47,140 bases of DNA from SAR86 cluster bacterium SAR86B (GTDB lineage: Bacteria; Pseudomonadota; Gammaproteobacteria; Magnimaribacterales; D2472): NCBI GenBank assembly GCA_905181955.1, contig CAJJAC010000006.1, forward strand, positions 1 through 47,140. Direction: 5' to 3'. This document shows positions 25,097 through 33,709 of this stretch, in pieces. The position numbers and the translations under genes were made by a program. The notes beneath the pieces are model-generated. The model did not search any database and was not told where the DNA came from. It worked only from the letters and a program-made list of their open reading frames with translations. Within the stretch, counting starts at the first letter, position 1; each line of letters opens with the position of its first letter.

Positions 25097-25097
25097 A

Positions 25098-26117
25098 CTA
25101 AATTATTTTATTTATAGCTTTTAATGTTTCTTCTGTTCTATTGAATTGATCAATATAGCAGCTCTTTTGAGGTATTAATCTAAATAAAGTTTGGGCTTTA
25201 GTCGCTTTTATATCATCATTACTATTCATTGCTGAAATTTTACAATTCGAATCTTGCTGTGTTAATTTTAAATAAAATAAAGCGTTTATTTTTTGATCTG
25301 CATAAAACATTGAAACGCCTAAATAATAAAAGGCATTCAACAAAGCTTCTTCATAACCAACTTTTCTTATATCTATTAAGGAAGGTTCTAAATCTATAAT
25401 TTCTTGATAAGATTTATTTGCAAATAGAAAAATAGAAACAGCTGAAGCACTTAAAGCCTTAACATAAAAGCTTTCTTCTTGAGGGTCTTTAAGGAGCTCG
25501 GTTAATAATTTAATTGCTTCATCACTTTGATTCATATAGTAAAGGGACATTGCGTAAGGAACCGTATAACCGCTGTGAATACTAACTCTATTTTCAGAAC
25601 ATTTTTTTGCTGCAAGGTGCTTGTCTTGATAAATTAATTCCATACAAGAGAATACTCCATTTGGAACTTTTCTAGATTCTTCCGGGAGGTTGAAAGTGAA
25701 TCTATGCATATGCTTAGAGCCTTTGGTATTTGTATAATTTGTATTTGTATCCTTTGTGTAACGTAAGCCCTTTGCCTCTTCTAAAGAGTTATTATCGAAA
25801 TAATCAAAGGGTTCTGAAGTAATTATTTTATGATCTGACGTGGAACCATCCTCATTAACATTAAAGCCAACTTCTACAAAACCCTCAATTCCTTTTTTAA
25901 TCATTGTTGATGGGTATCGAGGATATTCATCTCGAGCTCTCTTAAAAGAAGAAGGGTGATAATCTGTAGAAAATAATCTTTTGTTATTAAGTAAAACAAA
26001 TACTTTTTTATTATTGATATCACTTTCTTTTAAAAAAGAATTCAAATTAGAATAATCATTAAAAGCTGCAGATGCTGCTAAGGGAAGAAGTAAAAAAGTG
26101 AATATTAAAAATTTCAT
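25098..26117 (-). CDS. Secreted protein with TonB C-terminal-like domain and helical-repeat C-terminus
   Basis: The 339-aa product begins with a signal peptide (MKFLIFTFLLLPLAASAAF). Residues about 65-150 resemble a TonB_C domain: YPRYPSTMIKKGIEGFVEVG and FNVNEDGSTSDHKIITSEP. The rest is alpha-helical with TPR/Sel1-like character (YAMSLYYMNQSDEAIKLLTE). I pick ATG 26117 because AAAGGA lies 6 bases upstream and it falls just past the glpK stop; an ATG-less extension to 26135 is less likely. There is no TM anchor beyond the signal peptide, so it is not a classical TonB. Function unknown. Confidence 0.75.
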   Translation of the reverse strand: MKFLIFTFLLLPLAASAAFNDYSNLNSFLKESDINNKKVFVLLNNKRLFSTDYHPSSFKRARDEYPRYPSTMIKKGIEGFVEVGFNVNEDGSTSDHKIITSEPFDYFDNNSLEEAKGLRYTKDTNTNYTNTKGSKHMHRFTFNLPEESRKVPNGVFSCMELIYQDKHLAAKKCSENRVSIHSGYTVPYAMSLYYMNQSDEAIKLLTELLKDPQEESFYVKALSASAVSIFLFANKSYQEIIDLEPSLIDIRKVGYEEALLNAFYYLGVSMFYADQKINALFYLKLTQQDSNCKISAMNSNDDIKATKAQTLFRLIPQKSCYIDQFNRTEETLKAINKII

Positions 26118-26118
26118 A

Positions 26119-27621
26119 TTAATCCTTTGTATCAATAATATTTTGAATGCTGTTACTTAATTTTAGCATTGTATCTAAATACTCTTTCCATATCATAAAA
26201 TTGATTTTATGAGATTGAGAAAAATTTGATACAAGTTGCTTTCTTTCGGCCATTTCATCAAAGATCTCAATATTATCGACCAAACCGCAACCTACTGCAG
26301 CTACCTTGGCTGCTCCTAAAGCTGTGGCTTCTGTATTAGCTGGGATCGAAATATCGGTACTTGTTATATCTGAAAGTAATTGAGCAAAACTAGTATTGTT
26401 TGCCATGCCACCATCTATAGACATCTCTTTTACTTCGAGACCATCTGCTTTCATTGCTATTAGGATTTCTTTAGTTTGATAGCACAAAGAATTAAATGCT
26501 GCTGTTATAAAATCTTCTTTAGATGTATCTCTGGTAATACCATAAAAACTTGCTCTAATATTCGGATTCCACTGAGGAGCTCCAAGACCGGTAAAGGCTG
26601 GAATAAAAAACAAATTATTAGTACTGCCATCTTTATTTATAAACTTTTCACTATCTTTTGAGTCTTTAAAAAAATTCATTTCATCTCTTAACCACTGAAT
26701 GATAGTTCCCGCAGAAAAAATACTTCCTTCTACAGCGTAAGCAACTTCATTGTTGATCTTGTAGCCGATGGTAGTTAATAACCCAGAATTGGATCTAAAT
26801 AATTTATCTTTTGTATTAACCATGAGAAAGCATCCTGTTCCATAGGTACTTTTCATACTGCCTTGTTGAAAACAGTTTTGTCCAACTAGTGCGCTCTGCT
26901 GATCGCCTAATACGCCACAAATAGGAATGCTATTATCACCAATCTCAATATTTCCAAACATTGCATCTGATGCAACGACCTCAGGCAGTAAATTTAACGG
27001 TATATTAAAAAGCTTTAAAAGCTCTTCATCCCAACAAAGGTCTTTAATATTAAATAAAAGGGTTCTTGATGCATTTGTAACATCCGTTAGATGATTTTGT
27101 TCTTTTGTTAGATTCCAGATTAAAAAGGTATCAATAGTTCCAAAAGCCAATTCACCCCTCTCAGCTCTAACTCTTGCATTTTCAACATTATCTAAAATCC
27201 ATTGTATTTTAGTCGCAGAAAAATATGGATCTAATAATAAGCCAGTTTTATCAGCAACCATTTTAGAGATATCTTTGTCTTGCTTTAGGGAATTACAAAC
27301 CTCAGCAGTTCTTCTATCCTGCCAAATAATTACAGGATATATAGCCTTACCAGTAGATTTTTCCCAAATAACTGTAGATTCTCTTTGATTTGTAATGCCG
27401 CAACAAACAATGTTTGATAGTGAGGTGCTCTTATCCAGAACATTATTAAGAGTTTCTTTTACAGAATTAAGAATATCATCAGCTTCAGCTTCAACCCAAC
27501 CGTCATTTGGGTAAGATAGGTTGTACTCTTTTTGAGACTCCTGAACAGTATCCAGAGATTTATTAAAAATGATCGAGCGAGAGCTCGTAGTCCCTTGATC
27601 TATAGTAAGAATTTCTTTCAT
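26119..27621 (-). CDS. glpK: Glycerol kinase
   Basis: Phosphorylates glycerol to glycerol 3-phosphate. The 500-aa FGGY-family kinase has the phosphate-binding TIDQGTTSSRSIIFN at the N-terminus, YPVIIWQDRRTAEVC, FGTIDTFLIWNLT, GVLGDQQSALVGQNCFQQGS, KSTYGTGCFLMVNT and SIDGGMANNTSFAQLLSDI. I choose ATG 27621, with GAGG 7 bases upstream, giving the standard N-terminus; the longer frame to 27651 adds ten residues with no support. No glpF or glpD is nearby. Confidence 0.95.
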   Translation of the reverse strand: MKEILTIDQGTTSSRSIIFNKSLDTVQESQKEYNLSYPNDGWVEAEADDILNSVKETLNNVLDKSTSLSNIVCCGITNQRESTVIWEKSTGKAIYPVIIWQDRRTAEVCNSLKQDKDISKMVADKTGLLLDPYFSATKIQWILDNVENARVRAERGELAFGTIDTFLIWNLTKEQNHLTDVTNASRTLLFNIKDLCWDEELLKLFNIPLNLLPEVVASDAMFGNIEIGDNSIPICGVLGDQQSALVGQNCFQQGSMKSTYGTGCFLMVNTKDKLFRSNSGLLTTIGYKINNEVAYAVEGSIFSAGTIIQWLRDEMNFFKDSKDSEKFINKDGSTNNLFFIPAFTGLGAPQWNPNIRASFYGITRDTSKEDFITAAFNSLCYQTKEILIAMKADGLEVKEMSIDGGMANNTSFAQLLSDITSTDISIPANTEATALGAAKVAAVGCGLVDNIEIFDEMAERKQLVSNFSQSHKINFMIWKEYLDTMLKLSNSIQNIIDTKD

Positions 27622-27643
27622 AAAAAACCTCAAAAATAAAAAT

Positions 27644-27652
27644 TTATCCACA
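27644..27652 (+). promoter_or_regulatory. DnaA box between glpK and nrdA
   Basis: A perfect TTATCCACA on the plus strand, about 22 bases upstream of the glpK start and 244 bases ahead of nrdA. It forms a set with the two boxes at 27743-27770 that flank the NrdR sites. Confidence 0.5.
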
Positions 27653-27680
27653 TTTTATCAACAAGCCAATAACAGGCTAT

Positions 27681-27727
27681 ATACACTATATAGAGTATAT
27701 GTAAAAAAAATATACTATATATTGTGT
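27681..27727 (+). promoter_or_regulatory. Tandem NrdR boxes upstream of nrdAB
   Basis: The downstream site ATACTATATATTGTGT (27712-27727) matches the NrdR consensus ACACWATATATWGTGT at 15 of 16 positions. The upstream site around 27681-27698 (ATACACTATATAGAGTAT) is more diverged; with its best right-half alignment the centres lie about 31 bp apart, the helical phasing known for NrdR. NrdR is the nucleotide-sensing repressor of ribonucleotide reductase genes, so repression of nrdAB is expected. Confidence 0.8.
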
Positions 27728-27742
27728 TTTCCTCTTGCTTCT

Positions 27743-27770
27743 TTATCCACAGTGGGTAATATTATCCATA
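27743..27770 (+). promoter_or_regulatory. DnaA boxes upstream of nrdA
   Basis: A perfect TTATCCACA at 27743-27751 and a near-box TTATCCATA at 27762-27770 lie in the same orientation, with starts 19 bases apart, 125-150 bases ahead of the nrdA start. DnaA control of nrdAB is established in E. coli; here it is inferred from the sites. Confidence 0.65.
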
Positions 27771-27790
27771 CGGCTAAAGAAAGCGTTAAT

Positions 27791-27806
27791 GATTTAAGCT
27801 TAAATC
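27791..27806. promoter_or_regulatory. Perfect 16-base palindrome in the nrdA leader
   Basis: GATTTAAGCTTAAATC is a perfect palindrome 90 bases ahead of the nrdA ATG, distinct from the NrdR and DnaA sites. It could be an operator for another regulator. No family consensus is assigned. Confidence 0.45.
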
Positions 27807-27895
27807 AAAAACACAAGAAAAACGAAATAACCGCAAAAAGAGTTTAACGAAAAAAGTTAATAAATAACAAGTAGTAGAAAGGAATAAAAGAAAAG

Positions 27896-30805
27896 ATGTC
27901 ATTGAACGAAACAACACAAGAAGCGGCAAGCGTCCAAGCAAATCAACAAAAACAAGCAAACGAACTAGCTATTAATGCTCCAGGGAAAATAAGAGTAATA
28001 AAAAGAAACGGAAAAGTGGTTAGCTTTGAACAAGATAAAATTAAAGTTGCTGTCACTAAAGCATTTTTAGCAGTGGAATCAGGTAATGCAGCGGCAAGCG
28101 ATAGAATTCATGAAAAGGTTAATAGAACAACTGAAGAAGTAATGGAAGTGTTTGAAAGAAGGATGCCTTCTGGTGGAACTCTTCATATTGAAGAGATACA
28201 AGACCAAGTCGAACTTCAATTGATGAGAAGTGAAGAATATAAAGCAGCTAGAACCTATATATTATATAGAGAGGAAAGAACACAAGAGAGAAAAAAAGAA
28301 GCCCCACTAGTAGACATACCAAACAGACCTGAAATAAACATAAAGAAAGCTGATGGAACCCTAGTTCCCTTAGATTTAGATAAGGTTGCTACATTAATTA
28401 ATGATGCTTGCGAAGGATTAGAAGAGGTTTCAATGAATGAAGTCTTAGAAGAAGCCGTAAAGAATTTATATGACGGAGTTTCAATTGCAGATATGAGAAC
28501 AAGTCTTGTTATGTCAGCGAGAACAAAGGTTGAAAAAGAACCAAATTATTCATTTGTCACAGCAAGAATACTAATGGATCAAATTAGAAGTGAGGCTCTA
28601 GGATTTCTTGGAGTTGCAGAAGAGTCAACATATCAAGGAATGGAAAAATATTATCCACAAGCTTTAATTGCCTATATAGATAAAGGTATAGAGTTAGATA
28701 TATTAAACCCTGAACTAAAAACATATGACTTAAAGAAACTAGGTGATGCTCTAGACTATACAAGAGATAATCAGTTTACCTACCTTGGTCTTCAAACTTT
28801 ATATGATAGATATTTCATACATTGTGATGATGTTAGATATGAATTGCCTCAGGTCTTCTTTATGAGGGTTGCTATGGGTCTTGCGATTGAGGAAGAGAAC
28901 CGAGAAGATAAAGCAATTGAGTTCTATAAGCTTTTATCAAGCTTTGACTATATGAGCTCAACTCCTACTCTGTTTAATTCTGGAACAAAGAGACCGCAAT
29001 TATCGTCTTGCTATCTAACAACAATACCGGATGATCTCGATGGAATATTTGGCGCTATGAAAGATAATGCTCTTTTATCAAAATGGGCAGGTGGGCTAGG
29101 AAATGATTGGACTTCGGTTAGAGCTATGAATTCATATATTAAAGGAACTAATGGAAAGAGTCAGGGAGTAGTTCCATTCTTAAAAGTTGCTAATGATACT
29201 GCCGTGGCTGTAAATCAGGGCGGGAAAAGGAAAGGAGCAATGTGTGCATACTTGGAAACATGGCACTTAGATATTGAAGAATTCCTAGAGCTACGAAAAA
29301 ATACTGGAGATGAAAGAAGAAGAACTCATGACATGAATACGGCTAATTGGGTGCCTGATTTATTTATGAAAAGAGTTGAGCAAGGAGCTAATTGGACACT
29401 TTTTTCACCTGGGGAAACACCAGAGCTTCATGATTTAATCGGAAAAGAATTTGAAAGTAAGTATGAAGAATATGAAAGAAAAGCAGAAGCAGGAGAAATG
29501 GATCAAGCTAAATCAATTCCAGCCAAGGAGCTTTGGAGAAAGATGCTTACTATGCTATTTGAAACAGGTCACCCATGGATCACTTTTAAAGATGCTTGTA
29601 ATCTAAGATCTCCACAGCAGCATACTGGGGTAATTCATTCATCTAATCTGTGTACAGAAATTACTTTAAATACAAGCGCTGATGAGATAGCTGTATGTAA
29701 TTTAGGTTCTGTTAATCTAGCACGACATATGAAAGATGGAGTTCTTGATGAAGAGAAAGTGAAGCAAACGGTCTCAACAGCTATAAGAATGCTAGACAAT
29801 GTTATAAATATTAACTATTACTCTGTAGAGACAGCTAGAAATTCTAATCTCAAGCACAGACCAATAGGTCTAGGCATGATGGGATTCCAGGATGCTTTAT
29901 ATATGCAAGATATTGCATATTGTAGTGATGAGGCTATAGATTTTGCTGATAAAAGCATGGAGCTAATTAGTTACTATGCAATTAATGCATCTTCAGATCT
30001 TGCTATAGAAAGAGGAAAGTATGAAACATTTGAAGGGTCTTTATGGAGTAAAGGAATCTTGCCAAAAGATTCAATTGAAATATTGGCTGAAAATAGAGGT
30101 AATGAATACTTGAATGTCGATAGATCAGAGACTTTGGACTGGGATACATTAAGAAAGAAAGTAGTTTCAAAAGGAATGAGAAATTCTAATGTTATGGCAA
30201 TTGCGCCTACAGCAACTATCTCAAATATAACTGGAGTCACTCAATCAATTGAGCCAACCTATCAAAATCTATATGTTAAATCTAATTTATCAGGCGAATT
30301 TACAATTGTGAATCCACATCTGGTTAGTAAGCTGAAGGATTTAGGTTTGTGGGATGAGGTTATGATTAATGACCTTAAATATTATGAAGGAAGTTTATCT
30401 CAAATATCTAGAATACCTGATGATATTAAAAAGCTTTTCTCAACTGCATTTGAAGTTGAGCCAAGATATATTGTTGAGTCAGCAAGTAGAAGGCAAAAAT
30501 GGATAGACCAAGGTCAATCATTGAATCTATACATAGGAAATGCAGATGGTAAAAAGCTAGATATTACTTACAGAATGGCTTGGTACTCTGGTTTAAAAAC
30601 TACCTACTACCTAAGATCAATCGCTGCTACATCAACTGAGAAATCAACTGTACAACAAGGGAAGCTAAACGCCGTTAGCTCAGGTGAAGAAAAAGCCCCA
30701 CAACAAGAACTCGGAGCATCAGCTCTGCAACAAGAACTAGGAGCCCCAGCTCCAGTGCCTACAGCCTGCTCTTTGGATGATCCAGAGTGCGAGGCGTGTC
30801 AATAA
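27896..30805 (+). CDS. nrdA: Class Ia ribonucleotide reductase alpha subunit NrdA with two ATP-cones
   Basis: Reduces ribonucleoside diphosphates to deoxy forms. The 969-aa protein is longer than E. coli NrdA (761) because it has two N-terminal ATP-cones: one from about residue 32 (IRVIKRNGKVVSFEQDKIKV) and one from about 150 (INIKKADGTLVPLDLDKVAT), as in Pseudomonas aeruginosa NrdA. Catalytic parts follow: SGTKRPQLSSCYLTT (first active-site Cys), SNLCTEITLN (Asn-Cys-Glu triad), CNLGSVNLARH (second Cys) and the radical-transfer tyrosines in LKTTYYLRS. The tail carries an imperfect repeat (PQQELGASALQQELGAPAP) then CSLDDPECEACQ with the shuttle cysteines. AAAGGA lies about 13 bases before the ATG. 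Confidence 0.96.
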   Translation: MSLNETTQEAASVQANQQKQANELAINAPGKIRVIKRNGKVVSFEQDKIKVAVTKAFLAVESGNAAASDRIHEKVNRTTEEVMEVFERRMPSGGTLHIEEIQDQVELQLMRSEEYKAARTYILYREERTQERKKEAPLVDIPNRPEINIKKADGTLVPLDLDKVATLINDACEGLEEVSMNEVLEEAVKNLYDGVSIADMRTSLVMSARTKVEKEPNYSFVTARILMDQIRSEALGFLGVAEESTYQGMEKYYPQALIAYIDKGIELDILNPELKTYDLKKLGDALDYTRDNQFTYLGLQTLYDRYFIHCDDVRYELPQVFFMRVAMGLAIEEENREDKAIEFYKLLSSFDYMSSTPTLFNSGTKRPQLSSCYLTTIPDDLDGIFGAMKDNALLSKWAGGLGNDWTSVRAMNSYIKGTNGKSQGVVPFLKVANDTAVAVNQGGKRKGAMCAYLETWHLDIEEFLELRKNTGDERRRTHDMNTANWVPDLFMKRVEQGANWTLFSPGETPELHDLIGKEFESKYEEYERKAEAGEMDQAKSIPAKELWRKMLTMLFETGHPWITFKDACNLRSPQQHTGVIHSSNLCTEITLNTSADEIAVCNLGSVNLARHMKDGVLDEEKVKQTVSTAIRMLDNVININYYSVETARNSNLKHRPIGLGMMGFQDALYMQDIAYCSDEAIDFADKSMELISYYAINASSDLAIERGKYETFEGSLWSKGILPKDSIEILAENRGNEYLNVDRSETLDWDTLRKKVVSKGMRNSNVMAIAPTATISNITGVTQSIEPTYQNLYVKSNLSGEFTIVNPHLVSKLKDLGLWDEVMINDLKYYEGSLSQISRIPDDIKKLFSTAFEVEPRYIVESASRRQKWIDQGQSLNLYIGNADGKKLDITYRMAWYSGLKTTYYLRSIAATSTEKSTVQQGKLNAVSSGEEKAPQQELGASALQQELGAPAPVPTACSLDDPECEACQ

Positions 30806-30821
30806 TTAAAGGGAAAAGAAT

Positions 30822-32090
30822 ATGTTAAATTGGGATGAATATAGTAAAGAAGACAATATAGCGCTGCCAAGTGTTACTGAGGCACTAGTTGTAGAAACAC
30901 CTGCGCCTGCTCAGCAAGTAGCAGAGCCTGCTCCAGTTGCAATAAAAGAGGATGGGCCTGAGAACTATGCAAGTAAAGCAATTGAAGAAGGTTCTAGAGC
31001 CGAGAAAGCAAGAGAAGCTGTAAAGAATCTAGACGAGGCAGCTGGGATAGAAGAGCTTGATGAGATGATGGGCGAAAGAGTTCAAGTTGATCAAAAAATG
31101 ATGATTAACTGTAAAGCTGATCTTAATCAATTAGTGCCTTTTAAGTATGACTGGGCATGGCAAAAATATCTTGATGGAAGCGCTAATCATTGGATGCCTC
31201 AAGAAATAAATATGACTAATGATATTGTCTTATGGAAATCTGAGGATGGATTAACTGAAGATGAAAGAACTATCGTTAAAAGAAATTTAGGGTTCTTTTC
31301 AACAGCTGACTCGCTTGTAGCCAATAATCTAGTATTAGCTCTTTATAGATTAATAACTAATCCAGAGTGCAGACAATATATTCTTAGACAAAGTTTAGAG
31401 GAAGCTATTCATACTCATGCTTATCAATATTGTATTGAGTCCCTTGGAATGGATGAAGGTGAGATTTTTAATATGTATAGAGAAATACCTTGTGTTGCAA
31501 GAAAAGCATCATGGGGCCTGAAATATACACAGGAGATATCTGATCCAGATTTTAAAACTGGTACAGAGGAAACAGATAAACAGCTACTAAAAAACTTAAT
31601 TGCTTTTTATTGTGTGCTTGAGGGTATTTTCTTTTATTGTGGGTTTACACAGATCCTGTCAATGGGAAGAAGAAACAAAATGACAGGAACATCAGAACAA
31701 TTCCAATACATTCTAAGAGATGAGTCTATGCATGTTAATTTTGGTATTGATGTTATCAATCAGATTAAAATTGAAAATCCTCATTTGTGGGATGAGGAAA
31801 TGAAATCAGAAGCTGCTCAGATGATCCTAGAAGGCACAGAGTTAGAAATTATGTATGCTAGGGATACTATGCCAAGAGGTGTATTGGGTATGAATGCAGC
31901 CATGATGGAAGAGTATCTTAAATTTATAGCAAATAGACGACTTACTCAAATTGGACTAGAGGAAGAGTTTAAAGGCGTAACCAATCCTTTCCCTTGGATG
32001 TCAGAGATCATTGACTTAAGAAAAGAAAAGAATTTCTTTGAAACTAGAGTTACTGAGTATCAAGTTGGTGGGGCTCTTAACTGGGAATAG
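30822..32090 (+). CDS. nrdB: Class Ia ribonucleotide reductase beta subunit NrdB
   Basis: Houses the diiron-tyrosyl radical used by NrdA. The 422-aa protein has an N-terminal extension rich in Ala/Pro/Glu (about 1-85) like P. aeruginosa NrdB (starts [11 protein letters not shown]). Ligands fit Asp163 ([12 protein letters not shown]), Glu194 and His197 with radical Tyr201 ([11 protein letters not shown]), Glu267 (CVLEGIFFY), Glu301 and His304 ([10 protein letters not shown]). The radical Tyr is kept, so this is not the Tyr-less class Ic type. It starts 16 bases after nrdA and touches the next gene. Confidence 0.96.
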   Translation: MLNWDEYSKEDNIALPSVTEALVVETPAPAQQVAEPAPVAIKEDGPENYASKAIEEGSRAEKAREAVKNLDEAAGIEELDEMMGERVQVDQKMMINCKADLNQLVPFKYDWAWQKYLDGSANHWMPQEINMTNDIVLWKSEDGLTEDERTIVKRNLGFFSTADSLVANNLVLALYRLITNPECRQYILRQSLEEAIHTHAYQYCIESLGMDEGEIFNMYREIPCVARKASWGLKYTQEISDPDFKTGTEETDKQLLKNLIAFYCVLEGIFFYCGFTQILSMGRRNKMTGTSEQFQYILRDESMHVNFGIDVINQIKIENPHLWDEEMKSEAAQMILEGTELEIMYARDTMPRGVLGMNAAMMEEYLKFIANRRLTQIGLEEEFKGVTNPFPWMSEIIDLRKEKNFFETRVTEYQVGGALNWE

Positions 32091-32728
32091 TGAAATATCA
32101 TATGAGAAAGCCTCTACTAAGGGGCTATTTTCACGAATGGATGTTTTTTATCTCGATTGGTGCGTGTATTCCACTAATCAACAAAAGTACAAATTCTACT
32201 GAACTTTTAGCTACAATTGTTTATTCAATAGGCATCTTTATGATGTTTGGATTCAGCGCTTTGTATCATAGAGTTAACTGGAGACCAAAGGTTTTAAAAT
32301 TAATGAGAAGATTAGATCACTCATCAATTTTTATAATGATTGCTGGTAGTTTTACCCCAATATGTCTTCTTGTATTACCCGAAAATCTAGGATTGCAGCT
32401 ACTTGTAATAATGTGGGCAGTTGCAGGTATTGGCATACTTCAAACATTCTTATTTACCAATATACCTCGCTTAATGAGAGCTGGAATTTATCTTATTGCA
32501 GGATATGTAGCTATTCCATATCTATCTGTCTTATCATCGGTTATGGGTTTTACTAACTTTAGTTTAACGGTAGCTGGCGGGACTATTTATTCAGTTGGAG
32601 CTATTAGTTATGGATTAAAGTTTCCAGATTTTAGCCCTAAGTATTTTGGATATCATGAATTTTTTCATGTGCTAGTTTCGGTAGCAGCAATTCTTCACTT
32701 TATAGTTATTTATTCAATAGTTGGCTAA
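32090..32728 (+). CDS. Hemolysin III (HlyIII/PAQR) family membrane protein
   Basis: A seven-TM protein of the HlyIII/YqfA family. The 212-aa chain shows the family motifs FGFSALYHRVNWRPKVLKLM, RRLDHSSIFIMIAGSFTP and, near the end, YHEFFHVLVSVAAILHF, whose His residues with the earlier Ser/Asp/His form the PAQR metal site. Start is either GTG 32090, sharing a base with the nrdB stop (TAGTGA), or ATG 32102; neither has a strong Shine-Dalgarno. Despite the name, haemolysis is not implied. Linkage to nrdAB suggests co-transcription only. Confidence 0.88.
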   Translation: MKYHMRKPLLRGYFHEWMFFISIGACIPLINKSTNSTELLATIVYSIGIFMMFGFSALYHRVNWRPKVLKLMRRLDHSSIFIMIAGSFTPICLLVLPENLGLQLLVIMWAVAGIGILQTFLFTNIPRLMRAGIYLIAGYVAIPYLSVLSSVMGFTNFSLTVAGGTIYSVGAISYGLKFPDFSPKYFGYHEFFHVLVSVAAILHFIVIYSIVG

Positions 32729-32741
32729 AACTACAAAGTTA

Positions 32742-32773
32742 TTCAATGCATATAATGACTTATGCGCATTGAA
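32742..32773. terminator. Possible bidirectional terminator hairpin
   Basis: Inverted repeats TTCAATGC (32742-32749) and GCATTGAA (32766-32773) lie between convergent genes. A run of A then T (32777-32790) follows on the plus strand. The 16-base loop is long, so strength is doubtful; it is the only terminator-like structure between the two transcripts. Confidence 0.4.
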
Positions 32774-32788
32774 TTGAAAAAATATTTT

Positions 32789-33691
32789 TTATTCTTTATT
32801 AATTAATTCAAATATTTTCATGGTTTGCTCACCACCATTTTGCAGAGCTCTTGCATCATCCATATTGGAAATATTATCCCAATTAGCTGCAATATTTTCT
32901 GCTGTCATGTCTTCACCTGTTCCAAGGGATACACCCATAGTTTCATGAATAAATATTCTTGAGAAAACACCAGCACCAGCTGACATGATGGCGCCATTTG
33001 GAGCTTGATCGCTCGAGAGGTAAATAACAGCTGGGGTAACATACTCAGGTTGCATATTTTTACCAAAATCTTCAGGAATTAAGCCTTCTGTCATTCTTGT
33101 ATAAGCAACAGGAGTAATTGAATTCGAAAAAACATTATATTTTTGGCCTTCAATTTTAAGTGTATTCATTAAGCCAACCATAGCCATCTTAGCTGCACCA
33201 TAATTACTTTGACCAAAATTACCAAAAACTCCGCTTGAAGAACTTGTAAATACAATTCTTCCATAACCCTGCTCTCTCATGATTGGATAAATCGTATGTG
33301 TACAATTTAAAGTTCCTTGAAAATGAACATCCATGACTAAATTAAAATCTTCTAAAGTTACATTATGAAAACTTTTATCTCTAAGAATTCCAGCATTATT
33401 AACTAAGATATCAATTCTTCCCCATTTATCCATAACATCTTTAACCATGCTTTGAATGGCGGGTAAGTCGGTAACGCTTGCTCCATTAGCCATCGCCTCT
33501 CCACCCTCTGACTTGATTTGTTGAACCACTGCTTCAGCAGCATCACTCGTTCCACTTCCGTCAACACTTCCACCAAGATCATTTACAACAACTTTGGCAC
33601 CTCTTCTTGCAAGCTCTAAAGCATGCTCTTTTCCAATTCCGCCACCTGCACCTGTAACAATTGCAACCTGATCATCAAATCTTATACTCAT
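32789..33691 (-). CDS. SDR-family (3R)-hydroxyacyl-CoA dehydrogenase-like protein
   Basis: A short-chain dehydrogenase with highest resemblance to the dehydrogenase domain of peroxisomal multifunctional enzyme type 2. The 300-aa protein has the nucleotide motif VTGAGGGIGKEHALELARRG, VVVNDLGG with the Asp that favours NAD, DILVNNAGILRDKSF, and the catalytic Ser region IVFTSSSSGVFG with Tyr164-x3-Lys168 (NYGAAK). I choose ATG 33691, with GGAG 6-7 bases upstream, over a TTG 12 bases earlier. Likely acts in fatty or branched acyl-CoA turnover; substrate not determinable. Confidence 0.9.
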   Translation of the reverse strand: MSIRFDDQVAIVTGAGGGIGKEHALELARRGAKVVVNDLGGSVDGSGTSDAAEAVVQQIKSEGGEAMANGASVTDLPAIQSMVKDVMDKWGRIDILVNNAGILRDKSFHNVTLEDFNLVMDVHFQGTLNCTHTIYPIMREQGYGRIVFTSSSSGVFGNFGQSNYGAAKMAMVGLMNTLKIEGQKYNVFSNSITPVAYTRMTEGLIPEDFGKNMQPEYVTPAVIYLSSDQAPNGAIMSAGAGVFSRIFIHETMGVSLGTGEDMTAENIAANWDNISNMDDARALQNGGEQTMKIFELINKE

Positions 33692-33709
33692 ATTATTCTC
33701 CAAATATAA

